Positions 1 to 5,658 of a stretch of DNA of 6,086 nucleotides are shown piece by piece. Within the stretch, counting starts at the first letter, position 1. Each line of letters opens with the position of its first letter. The stretch is from Rhodospirillaceae bacterium. GTDB lineage: Bacteria; Pseudomonadota; Alphaproteobacteria; Rhodospirillales_A; Casp-alpha2. Location of the stretch: positions 9,799-15,884 of the forward strand of contig DNMS01000130.1 of the NCBI GenBank assembly GCA_003488105.1, read 5' to 3'. The translations under genes were made by a program, and so were the position numbers. The notes beneath the pieces were generated by a model, which was not told the DNA's origin, made no database searches, and was given only the letters and a program-made list of their open reading frames with translations.

Positions 1-42
1 AAGGCCGATTACGCCGCTTGGCGGAAGGCGAACGGACGGTAA
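1..42 (+). CDS. possible 3' end of an unidentified plus-strand gene
   Basis: Frame 1 of the plus strand reads KADYAAWRKANGR and then a TAA stop at 40-42. The peptide is rich in charged and small residues, as a normal protein C-terminus often is. The other two plus frames run on as Arg-rich, low-quality translations. Only 13 codons are visible, so no family can be named. If real, this gene converges with the receptor gene that ends at 129. Confidence 0.3.
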   Translation, partial: KADYAAWRKANGR

Positions 43-86
43 GAGACGTGTGGCGCAAGAAGGCCAGGTGGGGGCGCTTGCGTCTC
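43..86. terminator. weak hairpin between convergent gene ends
   Basis: GAGACG at 43-48 is complementary to CGTCTC at 81-86, and CGCAAG at 54-59 is complementary to CTTGCG at 77-82. The two stems share two bases and leave a long, bulged loop, and no T-run follows on either strand. It lies just beyond the stop of the receptor gene and just after the putative stop at 40-42, where a bidirectional terminator would be expected. The structure itself is poor. The rest of 43-128 shows nothing recognisable. Confidence 0.15.
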
Positions 87-128
87 CAGCCGGTTACGTT
101 CGGTCTACATTGCGGGAGGAAAAGGGGC

Positions 129-2621
129 TTAGAAGGTGCCCCTGAAGTTGAACATGAATGACCGCGGCGCACCGTAAAAATTCTGTCGGCTGCTACCGGA
201 AACCTTCTCAAAATAGGTTTCATCTAGAAGGTTATCGACCGTGAAGGTCCCCGAGAAGTGGTCGTTCAGTCGATAGCCGATCTGCGCGGATACGGTCACA
301 TAGCCGTCCTCGGTAAAGCGTACGCCGCTGTCATCGCTGTAAAATCGACTACGCCAGTTTCCCCCGCCGGCGAGGCTAAGGCCACTCAAAGTTCCGTCGG
401 GAAAGGTGTAGCGTGCCCAAATGTTAGCCGAGTGCTTTGGCGTATAGGCGGCGAAAGCGCTGCCTTCGTCGCCGTCATTCGCTTCGAGATATTCCGTAAA
501 CGTATAGGCGTAGCCGGAAACCATTTCCCAGTTCGACAATGGGCTACCACTGACTTCAAACTCCACACCCTGGCTGCGTACTTTGCCTGTGGCGATCGAG
601 AAGTTTGAGTCGCTTGGGTCGGTGATCGCCCGGTTTTCGTCGTTGATACGGAAGGCGGCCGCATGGGCCACCAACCGACCGTCCATGAATTCGCCTTTCA
701 ACCCGACTTCGTACTGATTGCCGGTTCGGGGGTCCAGGAACTCACCGGCGGACGTTGTGTTCGACTGTGGTTTGAAGATCGACGCATAGGAGCCGTAGGC
801 TGATATTTCATTCGTCAGATCGACCACGGTGGCGACATAGGGGGTAAATTCACCGCTCACGTTCTGGACCTGCGATGCGGTCTTTGCCTGCCACCACGTC
901 GCCCGCCCGCCGAAGATCATGGTCCAGCGGTTCAGCGGTTTGATCCGCAACTGGCCGTAGGTGCCGAACTGTTCTTCTTCGCTCTTGGTCCCCTTGCTTT
1001 CGCCGTAAACCGGATTGCTGAAATTGTGGGTCGGCGCAAAGATGTTGGAGGTAAAGCCGTTGGTTGAGGAAAAACTCGTGCGCTGTTCGATAAAGTCTCT
1101 GTAGTCACCCCCAACGACCAGATTGTGCTGTTGCCCCATGAATTCGAAAGGGAGGGTCGTGTACCCATCGACGGAGAACGAGTTTTCGTACTTGCCGAAC
1201 TCCAACTTCTGGACGTTGAAGTCACCCGTTGCCGCGTTGATCGCGCCGCTTGCCCGGGCGCCGCGATAGAGCATGGTCCGGTCATAGGTCCGCGCCACAA
1301 GTTGCGCATGGCCACCGTTGTCAAAGCGGTGCTTCACTTCCACGAAAACGTCTTGCGAGGTTAAATCCTGGCTGTTCCAGTCCGCGCCGGTAAAGGTCGA
1401 CCGATCTACGTTCGGCAACGTGCCGTCCGCGTAAGCGGGCAATCCCTGGTCGAGCACGGCGTTGATTTTTTGATAGGTGGCGCCCACGGATAAGGTCGTT
1501 TCATCCGTCAGGTCGACTTCTAACGTCCCATAGCCGAGGAACTTATTGGCGCCGACGATATCGATATATGACTTCCGGTCATCGTATAGGGCCACAAACC
1601 GAGTCCGCACCCGGCCCGAATCGACCAAAGGCGCGTTGACGTCTGCCTCACCCCTGTAAGTCTCCCACGACCCCGCCGTTGCTGAGGCCTTGGCATGCAG
1701 GTTCCTCTCCGCGTGCTTGCGCACAAGGTTGATTGAACTCCCTGGTTCACCATTGCCCTGGAACAGCCCCGCCGGACCACGCAGAACTTCGAAACGGTCA
1801 TAGATCGCAGCATCAAAGCTGATTGCCAAGTTTCCGTCATGCTCAACCTGAGCGCCATCGAGCAGGAAGGAATCAGCCGGAAACCCGCGCCCGTAAATCT
1901 CGGTGAAATACCCTGCACTGTCGAAGCGTCCCACGGTCATTCCCGTGGTTTCTTTCATGGCGTCCTGCAGGCCCGTGTAATTGCGGTCTTCGATCTTTTG
2001 GCGGGTGACGACACTGACGGACTGCGGTACTTCGCGAACGGAGACGGAGGTTTTCGAACCTACGGTGACCTGGGAGCCGGTATAGGAGTTCGTGCCTTCC
2101 GTCCGGCCCGGATCGCGGGGTGCGGCCCCCTCCACCGAGACGGTCCCCAGAGTGATCCGCTCGCCAGTCTGTTTAGGCGTGGATAACGCCACGGTCTTGG
2201 CGTCGGAAAAAGTCCAAGTGATGCCCGTGCCGGACAGCAGGCGGTTTAGCGCGGTCGCCGCCGTCATCTCGCCCTTCAGGGCCGGGGCCTGTTTGTCCGC
2301 CGGGACCTGGCCGTCGAACACGATGTCGATGCCCGTGGCGTTGGAGAAGGCGACGAGCGCGGCGGACAGGTTCTGGGTGGGCAGGTCCAGGGTGACCGTG
2401 CGGTCCGCCTGCGCCTGATCCGCCGCCTCCGTCTGGGGCAGGGGCTGGGGTTGTGCCGGGGCCTTCATCTGTGCGGCCGCGATGTCGTCCGCATGGACTG
2501 TGCCGGCCCACAGCCCGGCCAGCAGGATGGCGCCGGCAAGCGCCGTGGTGCAAAGCAGGCGCTGTTTGTCTGTCATCACGCGGGTGGAGGCCGGTATGAC
2601 CGCGCCGTTGGATTGATTCAT
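129..2621 (-). CDS. TonB-dependent siderophore receptor with STN signalling domain (FpvA/FecA-type transducer)
   Basis: Outer-membrane receptor that imports a ferric siderophore using TonB/ExbBD energy and also signals its presence to a FecR-type regulator. I chose the ATG at 2619-2621 (830 aa) because GGGGAAAG lies just upstream; an ATG at 2574-2576 (815 aa) is the alternative. Residues 16-44 form a signal peptide with a hydrophobic core, ending VHA before DD. The STN domain is about 76-147, and a TonB-box-like stretch (ITLGTVSVEG) is at 157-166. The plug is about 190-305, with REVPQSVSVVT, the YGRGF and FLLDG motifs and the family signature YDRFEVLRGPAGLFQGNGEP. The 22-strand barrel follows and ends in the usual C-terminal Phe (FRGTF). 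Plug signatures fit the TIGR01783 siderophore-receptor class. The substrate cannot be read from sequence; a hydroxamate or mixed siderophore is a guess. The plug and barrel have markedly lower GC than the N-terminal part. The gene lies downstream of the sigma and fecR genes, its likely signalling partners. Confidence 0.96.
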   Translation of the reverse strand: MNQSNGAVIPASTRVMTDKQRLLCTTALAGAILLAGLWAGTVHADDIAAAQMKAPAQPQPLPQTEAADQAQADRTVTLDLPTQNLSAALVAFSNATGIDIVFDGQVPADKQAPALKGEMTAATALNRLLSGTGITWTFSDAKTVALSTPKQTGERITLGTVSVEGAAPRDPGRTEGTNSYTGSQVTVGSKTSVSVREVPQSVSVVTRQKIEDRNYTGLQDAMKETTGMTVGRFDSAGYFTEIYGRGFPADSFLLDGAQVEHDGNLAISFDAAIYDRFEVLRGPAGLFQGNGEPGSSINLVRKHAERNLHAKASATAGSWETYRGEADVNAPLVDSGRVRTRFVALYDDRKSYIDIVGANKFLGYGTLEVDLTDETTLSVGATYQKINAVLDQGLPAYADGTLPNVDRSTFTGADWNSQDLTSQDVFVEVKHRFDNGGHAQLVARTYDRTMLYRGARASGAINAATGDFNVQKLEFGKYENSFSVDGYTTLPFEFMGQQHNLVVGGDYRDFIEQRTSFSSTNGFTSNIFAPTHNFSNPVYGESKGTKSEEEQFGTYGQLRIKPLNRWTMIFGGRATWWQAKTASQVQNVSGEFTPYVATVVDLTNEISAYGSYASIFKPQSNTTSAGEFLDPRTGNQYEVGLKGEFMDGRLVAHAAAFRINDENRAITDPSDSNFSIATGKVRSQGVEFEVSGSPLSNWEMVSGYAYTFTEYLEANDGDEGSAFAAYTPKHSANIWARYTFPDGTLSGLSLAGGGNWRSRFYSDDSGVRFTEDGYVTVSAQIGYRLNDHFSGTFTVDNLLDETYFEKVSGSSRQNFYGAPRSFMFNFRGTF

Positions 2622-2654
2622 GACTTTCCCCAATTCCCCTTGGTGTGCCGGGCG

Positions 2655-2670
2655 GATGCTTAAATGCATC
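2655..2670. promoter_or_regulatory. short inverted repeat upstream of the receptor gene, possible operator
   Basis: GATGC at 2655-2659 and GCATC at 2666-2670 form a perfect 5-bp inverted repeat around an AT-only 6-nt centre, 34 nt upstream of the receptor start. AT-centred dyads in such positions can be regulator sites. Next to it on the minus strand, ATTGAGACGCAGATGCAT (2681-2664) matches 12 of 18 bases of the Fur-like region before the sigma gene. It matches the classical Fur 19-mer only weakly (about 9 of 19 by hand). No regulator is assigned. Confidence 0.25.
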
Positions 2671-2707
2671 TGCGTCTCAATTGCAAAGACGACGGGGCGG
2701 GGCGAAT

Positions 2708-2736
2708 GTCTGAGTCGGGACGGTGATTTTTTTTCC
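2708..2736 (-). promoter_or_regulatory. candidate ECF (FecI-type) promoter for the receptor gene
   Basis: On the minus strand GGAAAA (2736-2731) resembles the GGAAAT-type -35 element of FecI promoters. It is followed after 17 nt by TCAGAC (2713-2708) in the -10 position. This would give a leader of about 80 nt before the receptor ATG. The match is short and overlaps an A8 run, so it could easily be chance. It is listed because a sigma-dependent promoter is expected in this gap and no better candidate was seen. Confidence 0.2.
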
Positions 2737-2743
2737 GCCTTCG

Positions 2744-2841
2744 GTCCCCTCATCCTATCCCTCTCCCCGGAGGGGAGAGGGGACACCCGCCGCCGCCATC
2801 TCCCTCTCCCCCATGGGGAAGAGGGTTGGGGTGAGGGGGAC
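2744..2841. repeat. double-palindrome intergenic repeat (REP/BIME-like)
   Basis: Two hairpins lie side by side. The first has arms CCCTCTCCCC (2759-2768) and GGGGAGAGGG (2772-2781), a perfect 10-bp stem on a 3-nt loop. The second (2802-2825) has the same left arm, one mismatch and a CAT-type tip. The whole element is also an imperfect inverted repeat: the outer arms 2744-2768 and 2815-2841 match at about 22 positions with two single-base gaps. Elements of this kind are common between genes in GC-rich proteobacteria. Their chance translations give the familiar PHPNPLP-type peptides, and such a peptide (PHPNPLPHGGEG) appears here on the minus strand. It sits between fecR and the receptor gene. 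No T-run follows either hairpin, so a simple intrinsic terminator is not supported; mRNA processing or attenuation between the genes is possible. Confidence 0.7.
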
Positions 2842-2853
2842 GCAGAAAATGCG

Positions 2854-3867
2854 TCAGTCGGCGGCGTACACCAGCGTCAGATAAGGCGTCACGTCGGTCC
2901 AGCGCAGGGGCACGGCGCGGGCCAGGATGGGCACGGCGTTGCCGGCGCGCCGGGTGTCCAGCACGACCGTCACCGGCCGCGTCGCCAAGGTGCGGTCCAG
3001 GATCACCGTGCGGCCGCGTCGCCAGCGGTCCAGACTTGCCACGACCTCGCCCAGGGGGCGGTCGAGGAACACCAGCTTGCCCGCGCGCCAGGAAAGGTCG
3101 CGTTCGATGTTCGCACCCTCGATGGGGCTCAGGCGCAGATGCCCGCCGACGGCGGAGGCCACGACATGCTGGCCCGCGGTGACCACCCGGCGCTCGCCCC
3201 CCGCCGTCACCGCGACGCTGTGTTCGGTCACGGTGACGCGGGCACCGTCGTCCAGACGGGCCACGGAAAAGGCGGTGCCCAGGGCCTCGGCCTCGGTATC
3301 CCCGGCGGCCACGCGGAACGGGCGGGCCGTGTCCCTGGCGACGGCGAAAAAGGCCTCGCCGGATAGAAGTTCCACCCGCCGTTCCCTGCCGCTGAAGACA
3401 AGGCGCAGCGCCGTATCCGTGGACAGGTCCACCGCCGTGCCGTCGGGCAGGGTGATGTGCGCGGTCTCGCCGGGGGCGGTGCGGAAATCCGCCGGCTCCG
3501 GCGCCAGGGCCAGGGTGCCGGCGCCGGTCACGGCCAGGGCCGCGATGCCGGCGGCCAGCGCCCGGCGGCCGAAGGCGCGGCGCGACAGTGCCGGGTCGGT
3601 GGCGGAGCCGGTTCCGGCCGCCACGTCGCCGGCCCGCCAAAGGGCCTCGACCTCGGCGAAGGCGCGGCGGTTTCGCGGGCTTGCCGCGAGCCAGGCCTGG
3701 AACGCGCGGGCGTCGAACCCGGTGGTATCGGGGTCGTGCCGCCGGGCCAGCCATTCGACCGCCTGCCGCGACGCGGTGTCGAGCCCGGCCAGGGCGCGGT
3801 CGGCGTCGTGGCCGGCGGCGCGGTCGGCGTCATAAACCTCTTTCGGGAAGTCGGGCGTGTCGGCCAC
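2854..3867 (-). CDS. FecR-family anti-sigma / cell-surface signalling regulator
   Basis: Inner-membrane regulator that holds or activates the partner ECF sigma factor and receives the receptor STN signal in the periplasm. There is no in-frame ATG near the domain start. I chose the GTG at 3867-3865 (337 aa), preceded by GGAG with an 11-nt gap; a CTG at 3873 has better spacing (5 nt) and cannot be excluded. Residues about 32-80 are the cytoplasmic DUF4880-type domain (RQAVEWLARRHDP, then FQAWLAASPRNRRAFAEVE). SRRAFGR at 95-101 is followed by one membrane segment at about 103-122. The FecR domain spans about 127-222 (PDGTAVDLSTDTALRL, ELLSGEAFFAVARD, RPFRV, ALGTAFSV). The C-terminal part, 259-337, looks STN-like (FLDRPLGEVVASL). 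The length is normal for the family. It lies 89 nt downstream of the sigma gene and is probably co-transcribed with it. Confidence 0.93.
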   Translation of the reverse strand: MADTPDFPKEVYDADRAAGHDADRALAGLDTASRQAVEWLARRHDPDTTGFDARAFQAWLAASPRNRRAFAEVEALWRAGDVAAGTGSATDPALSRRAFGRRALAAGIAALAVTGAGTLALAPEPADFRTAPGETAHITLPDGTAVDLSTDTALRLVFSGRERRVELLSGEAFFAVARDTARPFRVAAGDTEAEALGTAFSVARLDDGARVTVTEHSVAVTAGGERRVVTAGQHVVASAVGGHLRLSPIEGANIERDLSWRAGKLVFLDRPLGEVVASLDRWRRGRTVILDRTLATRPVTVVLDTRRAGNAVPILARAVPLRWTDVTPYLTLVYAAD

Positions 3868-3930
3868 GGGCAGGATGTCTCCGAAACAAACGGCGGATTT
3901 GGCGGGCAGGGGACGTTTTCGTCCGAACCC

Positions 3931-3960
3931 TCTATCCAATAAGACGACCGGGCCTGTCAA
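3931..3960 (-). promoter_or_regulatory. weak candidate promoter between the sigma and fecR genes
   Basis: A perfect TTGACA hexamer (3960-3955) overlaps the sigma gene stop codon. After 18 nt comes GATAGA (3936-3931), only a 3-of-6 match to a -10 box. The 89-nt gap before fecR is unusually long for this gene pair, so a separate fecR promoter is conceivable. The poor -10 keeps confidence low. Confidence 0.18.
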
Positions 3961-4487
3961 AGGTCCGATTCGGAATCCGCGTTCATGGCGATTTTTATCA
4001 GGGCGAGGGAACGGACCAGATGGCTGTAGACCGTTTTCGGCGAAATGCCCAGGCGGGCGCCGATCTCGGGATACTTCAGGCCTTCGATCCGGGCCAGGAC
4101 GAAAACCTCGCGGCAGCGCGGTGGCAGGCCGTCGATGGCTTGCGCCAGGCGGGCCAGGTCCTGGCGGCCCATGGCCATGCGTTCCGGCGACGGCGTCGCG
4201 TCGGGATGGGCGTCGATCATCGCCCCGTGCCCGGTTTCCGTGCCGCGCCGGGCGCGCTGCCGGGTCAAATCGATGATCAGGTTGGAGACGATGCGGAACA
4301 GGAAGAACTTGGGATTGCGCACGGCCTGCGCTTGGCCCGCGCCGCCTGGGCCGGCCATGACCGCATAGCGTAGGAAAGCGTCCTGCACGACATCCGCCGC
4401 CATGTCGGGTTCGCCCAGGCGGCGCCGCGCGAAACGGTGCAGTTCCTGATGATAGCGGCGAAACAGGTCGTCGAGGTCGTCGGACAT
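3957..4487 (-). CDS. FecI-family ECF RNA polymerase sigma factor
   Basis: Cytoplasmic alternative sigma factor expected to direct RNA polymerase to the receptor promoter when FecR signals. I chose the ATG at 4485-4487 (176 aa), which has GGAAAGG a few bases upstream; the ATG ten codons earlier (4515-4517) has no ribosome binding site. Sigma region 2 covers about 6-82: DLFRRYHQELHRFARRRLG, then DVVQDAFLRYA (core-binding 2.1/2.2), then PKFFLFRIVSNLIIDLTRQ (2.3/2.4). Sigma region 4 covers about 108-165 (IDGLPPRCREVFVLARIEGL) and ends in the helix-turn-helix YPEIGARLGISPKTVYSHLV. The length and both domains are those of FecI/FpvI/PupI-type factors, with no extra C-terminal domain. It is the first gene of the minus-strand cassette, ahead of fecR and the receptor, and its own promoter looks iron-controlled. 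Confidence 0.95.
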   Translation of the reverse strand: MSDDLDDLFRRYHQELHRFARRRLGEPDMAADVVQDAFLRYAVMAGPGGAGQAQAVRNPKFFLFRIVSNLIIDLTRQRARRGTETGHGAMIDAHPDATPSPERMAMGRQDLARLAQAIDGLPPRCREVFVLARIEGLKYPEIGARLGISPKTVYSHLVRSLALIKIAMNADSESDL

Positions 4488-4528
4488 GGGGCCTTTCCGG
4501 GGCGGCTTTCCTTGCATAATGCGGAGGC

Positions 4529-4557
4529 ACTATATCCATATTGAGAATGAGTCGCAA
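4529..4557 (-). promoter_or_regulatory. sigma70-type promoter of the sigma-fecR genes
   Basis: On the minus strand -35 TTGCGA (4557-4552, 4 of 6 consensus) and -10 TATAGT (4534-4529, 5 of 6) are separated by exactly 17 nt. Transcription would start near 4522, leaving a leader of about 35 nt before the sigma ATG at 4487. This leader contains the ribosome binding site but not the unused upstream ATG context. The spacer overlaps a Fur-box-like sequence. Confidence 0.62.
4537..4555 (+). promoter_or_regulatory. Fur-box-like operator in the sigma gene promoter
   Basis: CATATTGAGAATGAGTCGC matches the classical 19-bp Fur box GATAATGATAATCATTATC at 12 of 19 positions by hand alignment. Its first two hexamers, CATATT and GAGAAT, are 4/6 and 5/6 matches to GATAAT. 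It lies in the spacer and -35 of the predicted promoter, where bound Fur would block polymerase. Iron repression of fecI-type genes by Fur is well established in other bacteria. In alphaproteobacteria RirA or Irr may take this role, so the regulator named here is an inference. The divergent lipoprotein gene shares this region. Confidence 0.5.
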
Positions 4558-4660
4558 CAAAGGCCGGGCGGTTCAATTTCCAGTCCGTGCGACGGCCTTA
4601 ATCCTGCCGGAAAATATGCTAGTCTTGCCGCCTGCCATCGCGCCGGAACGGGAGAGGACC

Positions 4661-4918
4661 ATGCGCAAGACCATCGCCATCACCGCGCTCGCCTTGCTCG
4701 GCGCCTGTACGGTCGTCGAGAAGACCGGCGAGGACATCACCATCGAGCATGCGGCGAACCAATTCTTCGTCGCCGAGGCGAAGGCCGACGATTACTGCCA
4801 GACCCTGGGGCGCCGTGCCCAGCATGTGATGACCGGCCCGCGCCAGTCGTCGCTTCTGTTCGTGCAGTCCAGCGTCAGCGTGTTCCGCTGCGTCGTTCCC
4901 GCGCCCGCAAAGAAGTGA
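4661..4918 (+). CDS. small predicted lipoprotein of unknown function
   Basis: 85 residues, starting at the ATG at 4661, which has a GGAGAGGA ribosome binding site just upstream. Earlier in-frame ATGs at 4541, 4547 and 4616 lack one. Residues 1-15 are a short lipoprotein signal (MRK, hydrophobic core ALALLGA) and Cys16 is the predicted lipidated residue of the lipobox LGAC. Thr follows at +2, which in the usual rule favours the outer membrane. The mature part is about 70 residues, with two further cysteines at 46 (DDYCQTLG) and 77 (SVFRCV) that could form a disulphide, and a Pro/Ala/Lys tail. No known family is recognised. It is divergent from the sigma gene, and the protease gene follows 25 nt downstream, possibly in the same transcript. 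A TATGCT at 4615 is a weak -10 candidate without a clear -35. Confidence 0.8.
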   Translation: MRKTIAITALALLGACTVVEKTGEDITIEHAANQFFVAEAKADDYCQTLGRRAQHVMTGPRQSSLLFVQSSVSVFRCVVPAPAKK

Positions 4919-4943
4919 CGGCGGGGCTACCCGTTTTCATGCC

Positions 4944-5636
4944 ATGAGACGTTCCGTCATTCTGATGATTGTGATCGGCCTGGCCCTGGCCGGGCTGGTC
5001 CTGTTCCTGGCCCTGCAGTTTCCCGAAGCCTTGACGACGCGGGGCGAGCAGATCCAGCTGACCCATGCCCTGCTGCTGGTCGCCGTGATCGGCGGCGCAG
5101 CCATCGCCCATGGCCGGTTCCAGGCCCGTCAGGCCCTGCGCCATGCCGCGATCTGGGTCGGGCTCGGGGCCGTGCTGCTGCTGGGTTATTCCTTCCGCGC
5201 CGAGTTTCAGGCATTGAGCGACCGCCTGACCGGCGAACTGTTGCCCCACCGGGCCCAGGAAACCGCCGTCGGTGATGTCGCCATCCGTGCCGGCGGCCAC
5301 GGCCATTTCGTTGCCGAGGCCGTGGTCAACGGCGTCACCGTCCGTTTCTTGGTCGACACGGGCGCGAGCGACGTGGTGCTCAGCCCCCGCGATGCTGAAC
5401 GCCTGGGCTTTGATCTTAAGTCGCTTAACTTCAACCGTATCTATCAGACCGCCAACGGCACGGTCACGGGCGCACCCGTGCGGCTGGAAGACATCCGCAT
5501 CGGCCCCATCGTGGTTACGGATGTGCGGGCATCGGTCAACGGGGCCGAGATGAAACGCTCTCTTTTGGGTATGAGTTTTCTCGGCCGGCTGGGCGGCTAC
5601 CGGGTCGATGGCGACGTGCTGACGCTTAGCCCGTAG
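4944..5636 (+). CDS. membrane-anchored retropepsin-like aspartic protease (TIGR02281-type clan AA)
   Basis: Predicted 230-residue inner-membrane protein with a C-terminal single-lobe aspartic protease domain, which in this fold must dimerise to form an active site. Three hydrophobic segments (about 4-26, 40-57 and 68-84) anchor it. A linker follows, then the protease domain from about 108. The catalytic motif is FLVDTGASDVVLS, with Asp138-Thr-Gly-Ala, followed by AERLGF. The second retropepsin landmark is LLGMSFL at 207-213, a hydrophobic-hydrophobic-Gly motif typical of this bacterial family, and the protein ends VDGDVLTLSP. With three segments the catalytic domain would face the periplasm if the N-terminus is cytoplasmic (inference). 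The native substrate is unknown; this family is common in alphaproteobacteria. The ATG at 4944 has only a weak upstream ribosome binding site. It follows the lipoprotein gene by 25 nt, so translation may depend on a shared message. Confidence 0.9.
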   Translation: MRRSVILMIVIGLALAGLVLFLALQFPEALTTRGEQIQLTHALLLVAVIGGAAIAHGRFQARQALRHAAIWVGLGAVLLLGYSFRAEFQALSDRLTGELLPHRAQETAVGDVAIRAGGHGHFVAEAVVNGVTVRFLVDTGASDVVLSPRDAERLGFDLKSLNFNRIYQTANGTVTGAPVRLEDIRIGPIVVTDVRASVNGAEMKRSLLGMSFLGRLGGYRVDGDVLTLSP

Positions 5637-5658
5637 CCTTTGAGGGGCATCGCCGTGG

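Noticed and set aside
2727..2734. T8 run as part of a terminator for a plus-strand transcript
   Set aside because: The run precedes the GC-rich hairpins on the plus strand rather than following them, and no plus-strand gene ends here.
2622..2786. N-terminal extension of the receptor to an ATG at 2784-2786
   Set aside because: The extra 55 codons translate the palindromic repeat and the promoter region (Arg/Pro/Ser-rich), would place the signal peptide deep inside the protein, and have no ribosome binding site.
2750..3754. 334-codon minus-strand frame and several plus-strand frames across the fecR gene
   Set aside because: All are low-complexity Arg/Gly/Pro/Ala translations overlapping the well-supported FecR frame. 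One contains the repeat-derived PHPNPLP peptide.
4488..4517. Ten-codon-longer sigma factor start at 4517
   Set aside because: No ribosome binding site precedes it, and the extra residues are not part of the sigma domain. The ATG at 4487 has GGAAAGG upstream.
3868..4560. 568-residue version of the FecR protein starting near 4560
   Set aside because: The extra N-terminal part is an out-of-frame translation across the whole sigma gene (Arg/Pro-rich). The sigma factor in the other frame has clear domains.
4575..4600. GGAAAT on the minus strand upstream of the sigma gene as a FecI-type autoregulatory promoter
   Set aside because: The -35 hexamer matches, but nothing convincing lies in the -10 position, and the sigma70 promoter just downstream explains the region better.
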